NCBI GenBank assembly: GCA_004292955.1 | Contig: RDXX01000043.1 | Location: forward strand, 24,133-88,132 | Source: Oscillatoriales cyanobacterium | GTDB lineage: Bacteria > Cyanobacteriota > Cyanobacteriia > Cyanobacteriales > Microcoleaceae | Direction of reading: 5' to 3' | DNA length: 64,000 nt | Notes under the pieces: model-generated | Told to the model about the DNA's origin: nothing | Databases searched by the model: none | The model's input: only the letters and a program-made list of their open reading frames with translations | Shown: positions 18,611-27,876 of the stretch, one piece after another | How positions within the stretch are numbered: position 1 is the stretch's first letter | Layout: each line of letters begins with the position of its first letter | Position numbers and translations under genes: made by a program

Positions 18611-19174
18611 TTATCCCAACACATCAACTACAGCAATTTCTATATCTGGAAAAGCTAGAATAGATAAAATCTTACCCCGCTGGAATCTTTGAATATTTTG
18701 GTATCCCGATGGAGAAGGTTCGCGATAAACTACGACACATTGCTCGTTAATATCTACCAGCCAAACTTCTGCAATACCCGCTTCAGCATAAAGAGGAATT
18801 TTGATATTTCTGTCAGTTTCAGCGGTTGTATCCGCTACTTCCACAATTAGTAAAATATCCTCCGACTGAGGATGTCCCAATTCATAAAAATCATCGCGCC
18901 GCCGCAGTAAGGAAATATCCGGTTCAGGTTCAGAGCGATCGCCCAATTCTACCGGATCTTGGACTCCAATGGTTACTCTTGATAATAAGCGGATATAGAA
19001 TAACTCTGTCAGGCGCTTGACATGGGATGTGTGCCTTCTACCGACGGCGGCCATTTGAACAATTTCTCCTCGAATCAATTCAACTCGATCATCTTTTGTC
19101 AAGATCCCAGATTCAATCATCTGATGATATTCTTTTACTGTGAACAGGCGCTTGATTAACTGAGTTGTCATCAC
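18611..19174 (-). CDS. Uma2-family (DUF820) putative endonuclease
   Basis: 187 aa of the PD-(D/E)XK-like Uma2 family, which is massively expanded in cyanobacteria. Visible family features: FTVKEYHQMIESGIL at the N-terminus, RVELIRGEIVQMAAVGRRH, PEPDISLL (acidic catalytic position), ILLIVEVADTTAETDRNIKIPLYAEAGIAEVWLVDI (the E-V and K positions of the nuclease core). The substrate and biological role of the family are unknown. Single gene, no clear partner. Confidence 0.88.
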   Translation of the reverse strand: MMTTQLIKRLFTVKEYHQMIESGILTKDDRVELIRGEIVQMAAVGRRHTSHVKRLTELFYIRLLSRVTIGVQDPVELGDRSEPEPDISLLRRRDDFYELGHPQSEDILLIVEVADTTAETDRNIKIPLYAEAGIAEVWLVDINEQCVVVYREPSPSGYQNIQRFQRGKILSILAFPDIEIAVVDVLG

Positions 19175-19610
19175 TTATTTGGCGCTCCTTTTAGTTGCCC
19201 TTTTTCTGTTGCATCGCCTTTGCTGCTTTCACCATCTCAAATTGCGGCGCAAAAAAAAGGAATTTTTACCTATTGATTTTGGTTGATTTTTGAGTTATAT
19301 TTTAGATAATGGAAGTGGTGACTTCAGTTTTAAAAATGCCACCACTTCCATTATGATATAATACCTTTTTAAGCCGGGAATGTCAAGCCTTTGACCCGAA
19401 AAAAAAGGGCGTTTTTTTTAGATTTTATCGTAAAAAAATGTAGTTTTGGTAAGCCCGCTCTTCCGGCGCAACAGGATTTGATTAGACGAGCAATTGCATT
19501 AATCTTTGATTGATAGAGCAACCGCAGATGTCATGCAGATCGACGCAGATTAACGCAGATACTTTGAAGAAGAGCGAGGGAATGAAACGAAGAGGTCTAT
19601 TGCGGAAAAT
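19175..19610. other. 436-bp spacer containing a strong hairpin
   Basis: No gene is supportable. It contains the hairpin annotated at 19306-19354 and a poly-A/poly-T rich stretch around 19400-19440. It lies downstream of the giant membrane protein gene and upstream of the Uma2 gene, so it may hold the terminator of the former and the promoter of the latter. Confidence 0.5.
19306..19354. repeat. Perfect 15-bp inverted repeat
   Basis: ATAATGGAAGTGGTG (19306-19320) and its exact inverse (19340-19354) around a 19-bp loop. There is no T run on either side, so it is not a classical terminator; it could be an operator, an RNA hairpin in the Uma2 leader or a repeat remnant. I see no second copy in the window. 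Confidence 0.8.
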
Positions 19611-22600
19611 TTAATCCCACGATTGCAATTGTACAACCCAATGCTGGACAAAAGCTGAAATGCGATCGCGCCGCGTCTCAAAAGTAGCAGCAATCCAGAT
19701 AAACACAATCCCAAAAGCCAAACCAATCGCCCATTTAATCAGCGGATAGTCAAAAATCAGCACCACCAACTGATAAAAAACATTGATTAAGAAAATTCCT
19801 GTTCCCACAAACAAAAACGCCCGCACTCGCAGCCCTAAACCCGCAGCAATCGCCACCAAGCTAAAAAATCCTGCAACTAAACCGTGGTTGTGCCCAGTCA
19901 AAAGAGGTATCCCGCAAATCATCGCCGTGGCTAGCATTCGCAGATTGTGGCGCAGGGTTTTTTGGGCTGGTAGTTGCAAAGCGCGATCGCACTGAGCAAC
20001 ATAAAGGAAAGAAAGCCCTAAAGGAGTAAAATACCATTCGGGTTGAGTCAATCCGATTTGTCCAAACCAGCGCAGTAATACCCAGTCAACTATCGCCACA
20101 CTCACGTAGGTAAAACGGACTTCGCGCTTTTCCCAAGCTAGGAAAACATAGAAGGCGGCAGCTATCAGAAAGCTAATCGGATAAAACTTAGCGGGAGATT
20201 CTACAATAGTGATGATTGGAATCAGAGAAGCGATTATCTTCCAGGGATTTTTTGACCAACCCCAGTTATCCCAAGGTAAGATGTAAATGAAATAGGCAAA
20301 TAGAGAAGCAAAGGCAACTTTCCACGGCCCCAGTGGCCCGGAAATGTACTTGACTAAAGGTGTATTGATCCAGTAAAGCCGGATGCCAAAGGCTTCTAGC
20401 CATCCTAAGTAAATCCAAATTTCTGCCCATTGGCGATCGAGATGATTTCGCCCTTGCAAGAAAGCATATTGCACTAAGAGGGTACCAGTGACTAATCCTA
20501 AATTTAGCCCGGATTTAATATAGTTGCCAGAAGCTGAAATCAGGAGTATACTGCTTAAAACCCAGTGCAGGTGAGCGAATATTTTTAATTCGGGATTGGT
20601 TAAATGTAAATAGCTGCTCAACCAAGGAGATAAAATGCGATAGATATAGGTTAATGTTGTGCCGAGAGTTGCTATCACAATTAAGCCGTCGCCAAAAGAT
20701 CCTCCTCGTGTTTGGGAAAGTTGATATAGTAGGGATTCGTAGGCGGATGCTGATACGCCAATTAATCCTAAATAAACTAAAGGTTTAAATTCTTGCTGCC
20801 GCCTACCAATGCCGATCGCAATTAAAGACGCACCCAACGAGATTAAACCTGTACTATTGGTAAAGCTGTGCGATCGCAAAATCAAGCCCAATACCCCGTA
20901 AAGTAGAGGTATCACGTGAATGCTGGGTAAAATTTGGCGATAATCGGGGTTGCGCCGCCGCCACCAATCGCCCAACAATTGCGTAGATAAGCCCAAGGCA
21001 ATATTCGCGACTGCCAAATTAATCATATTGCGTCCAATAAAGCTCAAACCGACTGCTGTCAACAACTCCAAACTCCAAGCCAAGGCATAAATTGCCAGCG
21101 GGGAAAGTTTGCCCAAACTTCGGAAAACAATTGCAGCCACAGTTACCAAAGTAGCAGCCAACACTTGAGTAGAGGCTGGTAAACTCAAGGTACTGCGTGA
21201 ATCGTAGAGTTGAAAGGAATAAAGAGTGATGTTTGTCAACAGCAAGCTGGTGACTAAGATTGCCCAACCATCCAAAGCTCGATCGTAAATTTCAGCTAAG
21301 GTCGAAGGTTCAGGCAACGTGCTAAAATAACGAACTATCGTGCTGCGAAGCAACCAGAGACACAAAAGTGCGATCGCCCCAGCAATTCCCCAAGCCCAAC
21401 CAGACAAAAATCCTAATTGATAAATTACCGCAGCTACGAAACTCAAGCCAAATCCGACTTGTATTGCAGCCGCTGGTTGTTCAATTAAATAGTAAGTATT
21501 GACGAACATCAACAGCGCAGCCAAACCCAAACCCATTAACCTGTATACCGGAAAGTCAAGAATCAGAAATTGTGCGATTATTAGCGCGATCGAACTCAAG
21601 GTACTTGCAAGTTGTTTGTGCGAAGTTTCACTATATTTAGCAACAGCAGTCAAAGCCAAAGGAGTCGCCAGCCACATCAAACCCCACTGAGAGTGCATAT
21701 TACTGTACAGCAAGATAAAGCTCAATCCTGCCAACACCAATCCCAGATACCAGGAACTTTGGAATAACGCAGGATGCCAGCGAAAGAATGCAGAACTTTC
21801 TCTGGTATTTGCAGATTTCATCCAGACAAAAAATCCCCATTCAGCCACCATCAATATCAATAACATTCCTGCCCAAACATAGTCTCTCTGGTTTGGCAAA
21901 AACAAGTCAATTGCCGAAGTGAAGCCGCACAAACCAGTAATGTGAGTCAGCGAAACCCAAAATGCCGGATTTCCCTTGGTATCAACAGCAGAAACGGGCA
22001 TCAAAACTCGCGGGGAGTTATCGGGAATTAAGTATTTCCAGGCGATCCAACCTAGGGTTAAAGTAGAGATGGATAAATTGATCGATCGCCAAAACGGATT
22101 GACTACACTAATAATAGTTAAAACACTGCCCAAACCGAGAGCAAGATTTTCGCCAAAATGGGCAAGTGGAAACTTTCGCGATCGGTAGAGCCACTGCGCC
22201 GCACTTACGGTTAAAATTAAATAAGGCAACAGCAAAACACCCCAAAAAGCCCAAGGAGTTTGCCCAGAGTTGGTAAGCTGAGTTAAAAATGCAACAAATT
22301 GTGTTTTAATTCCTAAAGGAACCACTCGCCAAACCAGCCAAATGCTTTGAAGTCCAACGGCGAAAAGCATTAGCAAATCCAACTTTTGCCAAAACCGCAC
22401 TAAGCGGTTATAAAAAAACCAAACAGCCAAGGCGCTAATGGCGATCGCCTGTAGAGGAATTTCGCGAAAACAAACCAGCCACCCCAAACCCAACAAACCC
22501 CCTCCGGCTAATTGCCAGTTAAAAAAGTTGCCGGGATTTGGCTCGTTAGATATATTGTTTCTAGTAGTTCCAGATGCAAGGGATTGCGGCCAATCTAGCC

Positions 22601-23648
22601 ACGCTAACAGTACGCCACAAATTCCCAAAGCTAAACCCATTTCATGGATGTTGACATCCTTGACAAATATCGCCCGACCCAGTAAAATTCCCAAAGAATA
22701 AGCTACTAAAGCGGCTTTTCTGTAAGTCAGAAAATCTCTGCTGGAACTGAAAGCAGCGGCGGAAGTTTCAGTGTTTCCCCCGCGTGTGATAGATTGTACC
22801 CGTTGTTGCTGAACTTGATAAACTGTAGCAGCAGTAGTTCCCACCGTACCCAAGTAAACCGCAGCTAGGGCAAAGCCTGGAAATCCCCAACCCCAGTGCA
22901 AATAACTCAATCCCAAGTGATTTAGGGCGATCGAGGTAGTTACATTTTTCCCCCACAAACTTTGATACTGATCTTTAATAATTCTGCGCGTTATCCAAGT
23001 CAAAATAAATGCGGCGACGATGGCAACTGCCCAATCCCAAGGATATTTCCACAATCCAAAGGTGTCCATCGCCCAAAAATTTATCGGCACTAGCAACAGG
23101 GTAACTTCTTGCAAAGTTTGAGCAGTCAAGTGTAAATTAGGCTGTTTTTTTGCCCAACTGCCGATCGCCCAAAAAGTTAAAGTATAAGCTAACAAAACTC
23201 CATATTGTCCGGCAGCCGGAAATTTTTCCCACTGACTGGCAGCCAAGACTCCTGAGGAGACAACTACCATGAACACTCCTAAAAACAACAGCCACACGAC
23301 GCTAATTTCGGCGATGAGGGACTGCAAAATTTGAGAGGCAAAAGTTGGGGTTTGAGGAGTTTCTGCGCGCTCGACAACGTTTTTTGTGGTTCTGGGTAAT
23401 GCTTTTTGTGTTGCTAGAGCAGGTACTTTGGGTTCGGAAATAGGAGAACTCTGGCGATCGTCAATTTCAGAAAGGGCTACAGCGGGCTCGGGTATCGGGC
23501 AGACTAAATACTGTCGGCACAACTGCTCAACCTCAGCGGGCGAAATCAAACCCAGCCGCAGCCACGCATCTAAACCTGTCAACAACTCAGGATGCGACGC
23601 TAAGACGCTGAATTCTATTTTGCTCGATCGACCTTTAGGAGACGACAT
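19611..23648 (-). CDS. Giant polytopic membrane protein
   Basis: 1345 aa. After a ~125-residue cytoplasmic start that contains LDAWLRLGLISPAEVEQLCRQYL, nearly the whole chain is hydrophobic segments separated by short loops: more than thirty likely transmembrane helices, many rich in Trp and Leu. The start resembles the N-terminal region of cyanobacterial DUF2157-type membrane proteins, but I cannot assign a function. No nucleotide-binding, redox or protease motif is visible. Monocistronic, with loop charges mostly Arg/Lys. The ATG at 23648 was kept because it begins the first conserved-looking segment; no strong ribosome binding site is evident. Confidence 0.75.
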   Translation of the reverse strand: MSSPKGRSSKIEFSVLASHPELLTGLDAWLRLGLISPAEVEQLCRQYLVCPIPEPAVALSEIDDRQSSPISEPKVPALATQKALPRTTKNVVERAETPQTPTFASQILQSLIAEISVVWLLFLGVFMVVVSSGVLAASQWEKFPAAGQYGVLLAYTLTFWAIGSWAKKQPNLHLTAQTLQEVTLLLVPINFWAMDTFGLWKYPWDWAVAIVAAFILTWITRRIIKDQYQSLWGKNVTTSIALNHLGLSYLHWGWGFPGFALAAVYLGTVGTTAATVYQVQQQRVQSITRGGNTETSAAAFSSSRDFLTYRKAALVAYSLGILLGRAIFVKDVNIHEMGLALGICGVLLAWLDWPQSLASGTTRNNISNEPNPGNFFNWQLAGGGLLGLGWLVCFREIPLQAIAISALAVWFFYNRLVRFWQKLDLLMLFAVGLQSIWLVWRVVPLGIKTQFVAFLTQLTNSGQTPWAFWGVLLLPYLILTVSAAQWLYRSRKFPLAHFGENLALGLGSVLTIISVVNPFWRSINLSISTLTLGWIAWKYLIPDNSPRVLMPVSAVDTKGNPAFWVSLTHITGLCGFTSAIDLFLPNQRDYVWAGMLLILMVAEWGFFVWMKSANTRESSAFFRWHPALFQSSWYLGLVLAGLSFILLYSNMHSQWGLMWLATPLALTAVAKYSETSHKQLASTLSSIALIIAQFLILDFPVYRLMGLGLAALLMFVNTYYLIEQPAAAIQVGFGLSFVAAVIYQLGFLSGWAWGIAGAIALLCLWLLRSTIVRYFSTLPEPSTLAEIYDRALDGWAILVTSLLLTNITLYSFQLYDSRSTLSLPASTQVLAATLVTVAAIVFRSLGKLSPLAIYALAWSLELLTAVGLSFIGRNMINLAVANIALGLSTQLLGDWWRRRNPDYRQILPSIHVIPLLYGVLGLILRSHSFTNSTGLISLGASLIAIGIGRRQQEFKPLVYLGLIGVSASAYESLLYQLSQTRGGSFGDGLIVIATLGTTLTYIYRILSPWLSSYLHLTNPELKIFAHLHWVLSSILLISASGNYIKSGLNLGLVTGTLLVQYAFLQGRNHLDRQWAEIWIYLGWLEAFGIRLYWINTPLVKYISGPLGPWKVAFASLFAYFIYILPWDNWGWSKNPWKIIASLIPIITIVESPAKFYPISFLIAAAFYVFLAWEKREVRFTYVSVAIVDWVLLRWFGQIGLTQPEWYFTPLGLSFLYVAQCDRALQLPAQKTLRHNLRMLATAMICGIPLLTGHNHGLVAGFFSLVAIAAGLGLRVRAFLFVGTGIFLINVFYQLVVLIFDYPLIKWAIGLAFGIVFIWIAATFETRRDRISAFVQHWVVQLQSWD

Positions 23649-23843
23649 CGGCTTAAACTGCTACTAGCTACATTCCAGCTATAGCCTAGATTTCTGCCGA
23701 TCGAACATCCGAGTATTCCGCCCTGAAAATTGGCACAATAAGTATCGATCGCAAAACCCAAAAATAACCGCGTACATCTGCGTGTATCTGCGGTTAAAAA
23801 CTCCAAATTAGGAGACAGCATTGGAGCCAGAATTGCCGTGTTC

Positions 23844-24383
23844 TTACTTATTGATAGATTTCAGCAAAGTTTCCACACTAGCATTGTGGTCTATGAACGA
23901 AAACAAATGTTTAAATAGGAGTTTGCCCTCTGCATCCAAAACAAACTGAGCCGGCAAAGGAGCACCCAAAGCCTGACCGGTTTTATAGGCCCGAAACACT
24001 CTTACGCTTGGATCGGACAGCAGAGGCATTTTCAAGCCTAAATCTCTGACAACTATTTGGCTTTGCCTGTCGTCGGTGCTGGTTACCATCAATAATTCTA
24101 TATTGCGATCGGCAAACTGTTCCCACTTTTCATTCAAAGCTTTAATGTGAGGAAAACAGAAAGGGCAATATTGCTTTTCAGTAAAAATCCGCGTAAAAGC
24201 CAGAACTACCGGCTTATCGCCCCGATAATTCGACAGCCGCACTAATTTGCCATTATTAATATCCGGCAATTCAAAATCTGGTGTCCTCTGTCCCAGCTTC
24301 AGAACATTAGTCGCGGGAACAGGCAATAAATTTTGGAAAAACCGCTGATTTAACAAGCCGCTAAAATCAGTAGAAGTCAGCAT
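23844..24383 (-). CDS. Peroxiredoxin-like (AhpC/TSA) protein with CPFC motif
   Basis: 179 aa. Thioredoxin fold; KLGQRTPDFELPDINNGKLVRLSNYRG opens the domain and TRIFTEKQYCPFCFPHIKALN holds a CxxC motif in place of the usual peroxidatic TxxC, so it may act as a thiol-disulfide protein rather than a classical peroxidase. The start at 24383 is chosen over a frame extending to 24479, because the extra 32 residues translate low-complexity ATTGGG-type repeat DNA. It is followed upstream by the 2-Cys peroxiredoxin gene, same strand, about 130 bp away. Confidence 0.8.
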   Translation of the reverse strand: MLTSTDFSGLLNQRFFQNLLPVPATNVLKLGQRTPDFELPDINNGKLVRLSNYRGDKPVVLAFTRIFTEKQYCPFCFPHIKALNEKWEQFADRNIELLMVTSTDDRQSQIVVRDLGLKMPLLSDPSVRVFRAYKTGQALGAPLPAQFVLDAEGKLLFKHLFSFIDHNASVETLLKSINK

Positions 24384-24514
24384 ATTTGCTAATTTGGGAA
24401 TGGGGAATTGAGCATTGGGCAATGGGCGAAGCGAAGCGGAGGGATTGGGCATTGCACCGAAAGTTTCGAGGGCGGGCACTCACAGGCGCCGCCCTACAAC
24501 TCAAAACGATCGAG

Positions 24515-25114
24515 TTAGACAGCAGCAAAGAATACTTTCGACTTAACTGGATCGGGTGTCATGGTTTTGTCACCGGGCTGCCAGCCAGCGGGACAAACTT
24601 CATCGGGGTGAGACTGAACGTGTTGGATAGCTTGCAGAGTGCGGAGAGTTTCGTCTACGTTGCGGCCGAAGGCAAGGTTGTTGATAGTAGAGTGTTGGAT
24701 GATGCCTTCTTTGTCGATGATGAACAGACCTCTGAGGGCAATACCTGCTTCTGGGTCGAGGACGTTGTAGTCGGAACTGATGGTTTTTTTGAGGTCAGCA
24801 ACTAAAGGATAGTTGAGGTCGCCGACGCCGCCGGATTTGCGGTCTGATTGTATCCAAGCAAGGTGAGAGAATTCGCTGTCAACGGAGACGCCGAGGATTT
24901 CGGTATCGATTTTTTTGAAGTCCTCATGGCGATCGCTAAATGCTGTAATCTCTGTGGGGCACACAAAGGTGAAGTCCAAGGGGTAGAAGAACAGGACTAC
25001 ATACTTTTTGCCTTTATAGTCTGACAGTTTAACTGTCTTGAATTCCTGATCCACTACGGCTGTTGCTGCGAAATCGGGTGCAGCTTGACCAACCCGGAGG
25101 CATTCACTTGTCAT
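24515..25114 (-). CDS. Typical 2-Cys peroxiredoxin
   Basis: 199 aa. It reduces H2O2 and alkyl hydroperoxides with electrons from thioredoxin. The peroxidatic cysteine is C52 in DFTFVCPTE and the resolving cysteine C174 in EVCPAGW. GGVG around 95-98 and an aromatic VFFAAV tail correspond to the GGLG and YF elements that slow disulfide formation in hyperoxidation-prone enzymes, so some sensitivity to overoxidation is plausible (inference). Cytosolic or thylakoid-associated in cyanobacteria. It sits next to a second peroxiredoxin-like gene. Confidence 0.95.
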   Translation of the reverse strand: MTSECLRVGQAAPDFAATAVVDQEFKTVKLSDYKGKKYVVLFFYPLDFTFVCPTEITAFSDRHEDFKKIDTEILGVSVDSEFSHLAWIQSDRKSGGVGDLNYPLVADLKKTISSDYNVLDPEAGIALRGLFIIDKEGIIQHSTINNLAFGRNVDETLRTLQAIQHVQSHPDEVCPAGWQPGDKTMTPDPVKSKVFFAAV

Positions 25115-25192
25115 AGATTTTGTTTCCTTTTTTACGAACTGTTACAAATATATCATACTCATAACGACTACAAGTATGTTCTCGGCAAGTCT

Positions 25193-25230
25193 AAAAAATC
25201 ACGCTCTCAAAATAGAGAGCGTGATTTTTT
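25193..25230 (-). terminator. Bidirectional rho-independent terminator after the tRNA
   Basis: Perfect 16-bp stem AAAAAATCACGCTCTC / GAGAGCGTGATTTTTT with a 6-nt loop. Both strands end in six T, so it can stop transcription from the tRNA gene (leftward) and from the right-hand direction. It begins 11 bp past the tRNA 3' end. Confidence 0.9.
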
Positions 25231-25241
25231 CCATTAAATTA

Positions 25242-25314
25242 TGGCTCAGGCGGGATTTGAACCTGCGACCTTGGGCTTATGAGTCCCCTGCGCTAACCAC
25301 TGCGCCACTGAGCC
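25242..25314 (-). tRNA. tRNA with anticodon CAU (Met, or Ile after lysidine modification)
   Basis: 73 nt: acceptor GGCTCAG/CTGAGCC, D arm GCGC/GCGC, anticodon loop CTCATAA, T loop TTCAAAT, discriminator A, no encoded CCA. Pairing is imperfect: the anticodon stem GGGGA/GCCCA has non-Watson-Crick pairs at both ends, and the T stem GCAGG/CCCGC has an A-C mismatch. Elongator tRNA-Met is the first choice. No other RNA gene is seen in the window. Confidence 0.85.
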
Positions 25315-25402
25315 AAACTTACTTCACGATTTACCATCGTAGCACGGTAGGTGGAAGTATGTCTGTATTCCCAACAACCGAATTTCTAATACCTTCCGAT
25401 CT

Positions 25403-25441
25403 AAGTTATGAGTTTTGGTAATGATTCAAAACCCATAACTT
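25403..25441 (-). terminator. Hairpin just past the LysM/M23 gene
   Basis: Inverted repeat AAGTTATGAGTTTTG / CAAAACCCATAACTT with a 9-bp loop and one internal mismatch, starting 12 bp after the stop codon of the peptidase gene. It lacks a T run, so termination is only probable. Confidence 0.45.
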
Positions 25442-25452
25442 GAGACCAGTCG

Positions 25453-27876
25453 TTATCGAGAAGCACTGGACGTATCGTTAGGCAGAAAAGCCATTGGATT
25501 GACAGCACCCTGTCCGGCGGGATGGATTTCAAAGTGCAAGTGCGGCCCGGTACTGAAGCCGGTGCTGCCCATTTCTGCAATCTGTTCGCCGCGATCGACC
25601 TGCTGACCCTTTTTAACCAAAATTCGGTTGTTGTGGGCGTAGATCGTTTCTGATCCGTCTGGATGGGTAATTTCCACCAGATAGCCGTACCCTCCGTCAT
25701 TCCAATCTGCATAGGTAACCACCCCGCTGTCGGCGGCCATAATTGGCGTGCCGATCGGCCCTGCAATATCAATTCCCTTGTGCATCCGTCCCCAGCGCCA
25801 GCCGTAGCCAGAAGTGAGAACGCCCTTAGCCGGCCAAATCAATCCGTTAGCCGACTGCTGTTTGCCGCCGCCGTTAGGCAGATAAGTATCAGCGCCCGAA
25901 AGTGGAGGCAGTTCTGGAGAAACCATGCGTCCCAAAGACGGGTTGCTCAGGGGGTCATAACCCTCGGAACCCAAAGGAGCAGTTGCTACCACCGGCCGTT
26001 CTTGAGTAGAGGTAGGCGTTAGGTTGATCGGTTGCAGTTCGGCTGCACGAGCGGGATCGAAACGCTCTTGCTGCTGTTTCTGAACTTCCTGGGACCACCC
26101 TCTCGACGGCGGTCTGCCGATTTCATTCTGCACCGCTCCAGCGTATTCGGGGGTGTAGAGGTCGGGATTGACGCTTGGCAGTTCTTCAGACGGGTTGGAG
26201 GCGAGTTTCGCTTCTGGGCCCTCAGTTGGAGCCAGGGAAACCGCATTTGCCCCGATCGAATTGCGCTCGGCGCGATATTCCTCTCGCAGTCTGACAACTT
26301 CTGCTCTCAAGCGTTCGGAATAAGGGTTGAGAGCGGTAGCGGTGGGTAGATCCTCCGCATTCGACTCAATTACAGCGTTCGTGGGAGCGGGATTTAAACC
26401 CTGGGCGCTAACATTTTGCAAACCGAAAGGCTGCGGGTATGCAACAGCGAGGTTGGTAGCAGTTGCACTTGCTGGCTGCGGCAGGGCGCTGGTGTCAACG
26501 GCACCTGTAAATGTTGGTTCGCCTTGAAGTTCCAGCTTTCTGGTGTCGCTAATGGTTTGAGAAACTTGAGTTAGCGGAATGCTGTTAATTTTGGGAACCA
26601 TCGGCGCTGAAATATTGTTCAGACCTTCCAAGTTCGCCAAGGGAGAGACAACGGCCACTTTTGGGGCGGGTGCTGCAACGCCAGCACTGGTTATTTCCGA
26701 GGTAGACGAACTGGGGTTCAAAGATGCGGGAACCGAAGTCGCCGACCAGACAGATGTAGAGTTAGAGGCAGAATCTGATGCTGCCGCCTGCACCGCTGGA
26801 TTATTTGACCGAACGTTGGGAATTTTCAGCCGTTGATTGACATTCAGCAAGTTGGGATTGCCCAGCTTGTTGACGGCGATCAGCTCTTTGGGCGATACCC
26901 GGTAATTAGAGGCGATCGCATCTAACGTATCTCCCGGGCGCACGTTATAGAGCCCCTGGGCTGGCCCTGCGCTACTGCCTGCTGGGGACACTACCACAGC
27001 GGAGGGCAAACTAGGTGTTGCGAGAGACTGTTCAATGGACTCCAACGATCGATCGGGCGATGCTGCTTGACCCACCGAGGCATTGGGAATTACAGGTGTG
27101 GCCCTGAGGTCAGGAATTGCTGGCGAGGTGGCATATTCCGGGGATGCCAGCGTCGGTACAGCAGGTGTAGATGAATTTGGTCCCACCTCAGAGTCCAACA
27201 GGGGCCGACCTGATGCTGTAGTGCGGTTTTCCTGTTTTTTCAAACTGTCGATCGCCCCGTCTGCGTTCGGGCTGTCGATCGAGCTTTGTGTCGGTACAGT
27301 CGTCGCCATATCTGGCGCTTCCGTTGACTGACCGTACTGGGCTGCACTATCCAACGACTCGGAGCCAGTTAGATTTAATTTTTGTTCTGGATTGACTGTG
27401 GCAGTATTGCCAGGGTTCTCTTGTGGCGAGGCTTCTAGAGCCTCCGGAATTCTGAGTTCTTGGCCGACTTGGAGTGCGGTATCGGGTTTGATGCCGTTGG
27501 CAGTTGCTAGTGCCTTCGGTTCAATTTCATAGTCCCGAGACAGATCCCAAAGGGTTTGTCCCTGCTGAACCTTAACCCCTGCCTGTTCGGCTGAGGAGCC
27601 GTCAACTTGTCCGGTGGTAGCGGGCCCGTTGGTCGATACAGGCTTTAATTCAACGGTCGATTCTGCTGTCGGTGTGAGTTCAGACGCGCGAGCGCTGTCT
27701 CCGTTTCTCGGCAGCAGGATGCCAGAAGCACCTACCGATATTGCCAGCCCGATCGTGGCGAGAGAGCGAAAGGAGCCTGTGCTGAGCGTTGTCTGCTTGG
27801 ACGGTTCCGCAGAACCGTCTCTGTCGATTTCACTAGCCTGAACAGGCTTATTTTTTTGGGGATATGTTCGTTTCAA
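25453..27876 (-). CDS. LysM-containing M23 metallopeptidase (cell-wall hydrolase)
   Basis: 807 aa. A short cytoplasmic start, a membrane anchor or signal (~36-55, SLATIGLAISVGASGILL), LysM 1 (~101-145, GQTLWDLSRDYEIEPKALA), LysM 2 (~308-352, PGDTLDAIASNYRVSPKEL), a long Ser/Pro/Ala-rich linker and a C-terminal M23 (lysostaphin-like) domain (~680-795). Zinc ligands are visible as MHKGIDIAGP and GPHLHFEIHP. LysM repeats bind peptidoglycan and M23 enzymes cut its cross-links, so it should act in the periplasm in division or filament wall remodelling, as NlpD/EnvC-type proteins do. Its mRNA would carry a long, structured leader. Confidence 0.92.
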   Translation of the reverse strand: MKRTYPQKNKPVQASEIDRDGSAEPSKQTTLSTGSFRSLATIGLAISVGASGILLPRNGDSARASELTPTAESTVELKPVSTNGPATTGQVDGSSAEQAGVKVQQGQTLWDLSRDYEIEPKALATANGIKPDTALQVGQELRIPEALEASPQENPGNTATVNPEQKLNLTGSESLDSAAQYGQSTEAPDMATTVPTQSSIDSPNADGAIDSLKKQENRTTASGRPLLDSEVGPNSSTPAVPTLASPEYATSPAIPDLRATPVIPNASVGQAASPDRSLESIEQSLATPSLPSAVVVSPAGSSAGPAQGLYNVRPGDTLDAIASNYRVSPKELIAVNKLGNPNLLNVNQRLKIPNVRSNNPAVQAAASDSASNSTSVWSATSVPASLNPSSSTSEITSAGVAAPAPKVAVVSPLANLEGLNNISAPMVPKINSIPLTQVSQTISDTRKLELQGEPTFTGAVDTSALPQPASATATNLAVAYPQPFGLQNVSAQGLNPAPTNAVIESNAEDLPTATALNPYSERLRAEVVRLREEYRAERNSIGANAVSLAPTEGPEAKLASNPSEELPSVNPDLYTPEYAGAVQNEIGRPPSRGWSQEVQKQQQERFDPARAAELQPINLTPTSTQERPVVATAPLGSEGYDPLSNPSLGRMVSPELPPLSGADTYLPNGGGKQQSANGLIWPAKGVLTSGYGWRWGRMHKGIDIAGPIGTPIMAADSGVVTYADWNDGGYGYLVEITHPDGSETIYAHNNRILVKKGQQVDRGEQIAEMGSTGFSTGPHLHFEIHPAGQGAVNPMAFLPNDTSSASR

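Noticed and set aside
24384..24479. 32-residue N-terminal extension of the CPFC peroxiredoxin
   Set aside because: It translates low-complexity ATTGGG/AATGGGC repeat DNA and adds nothing conserved.
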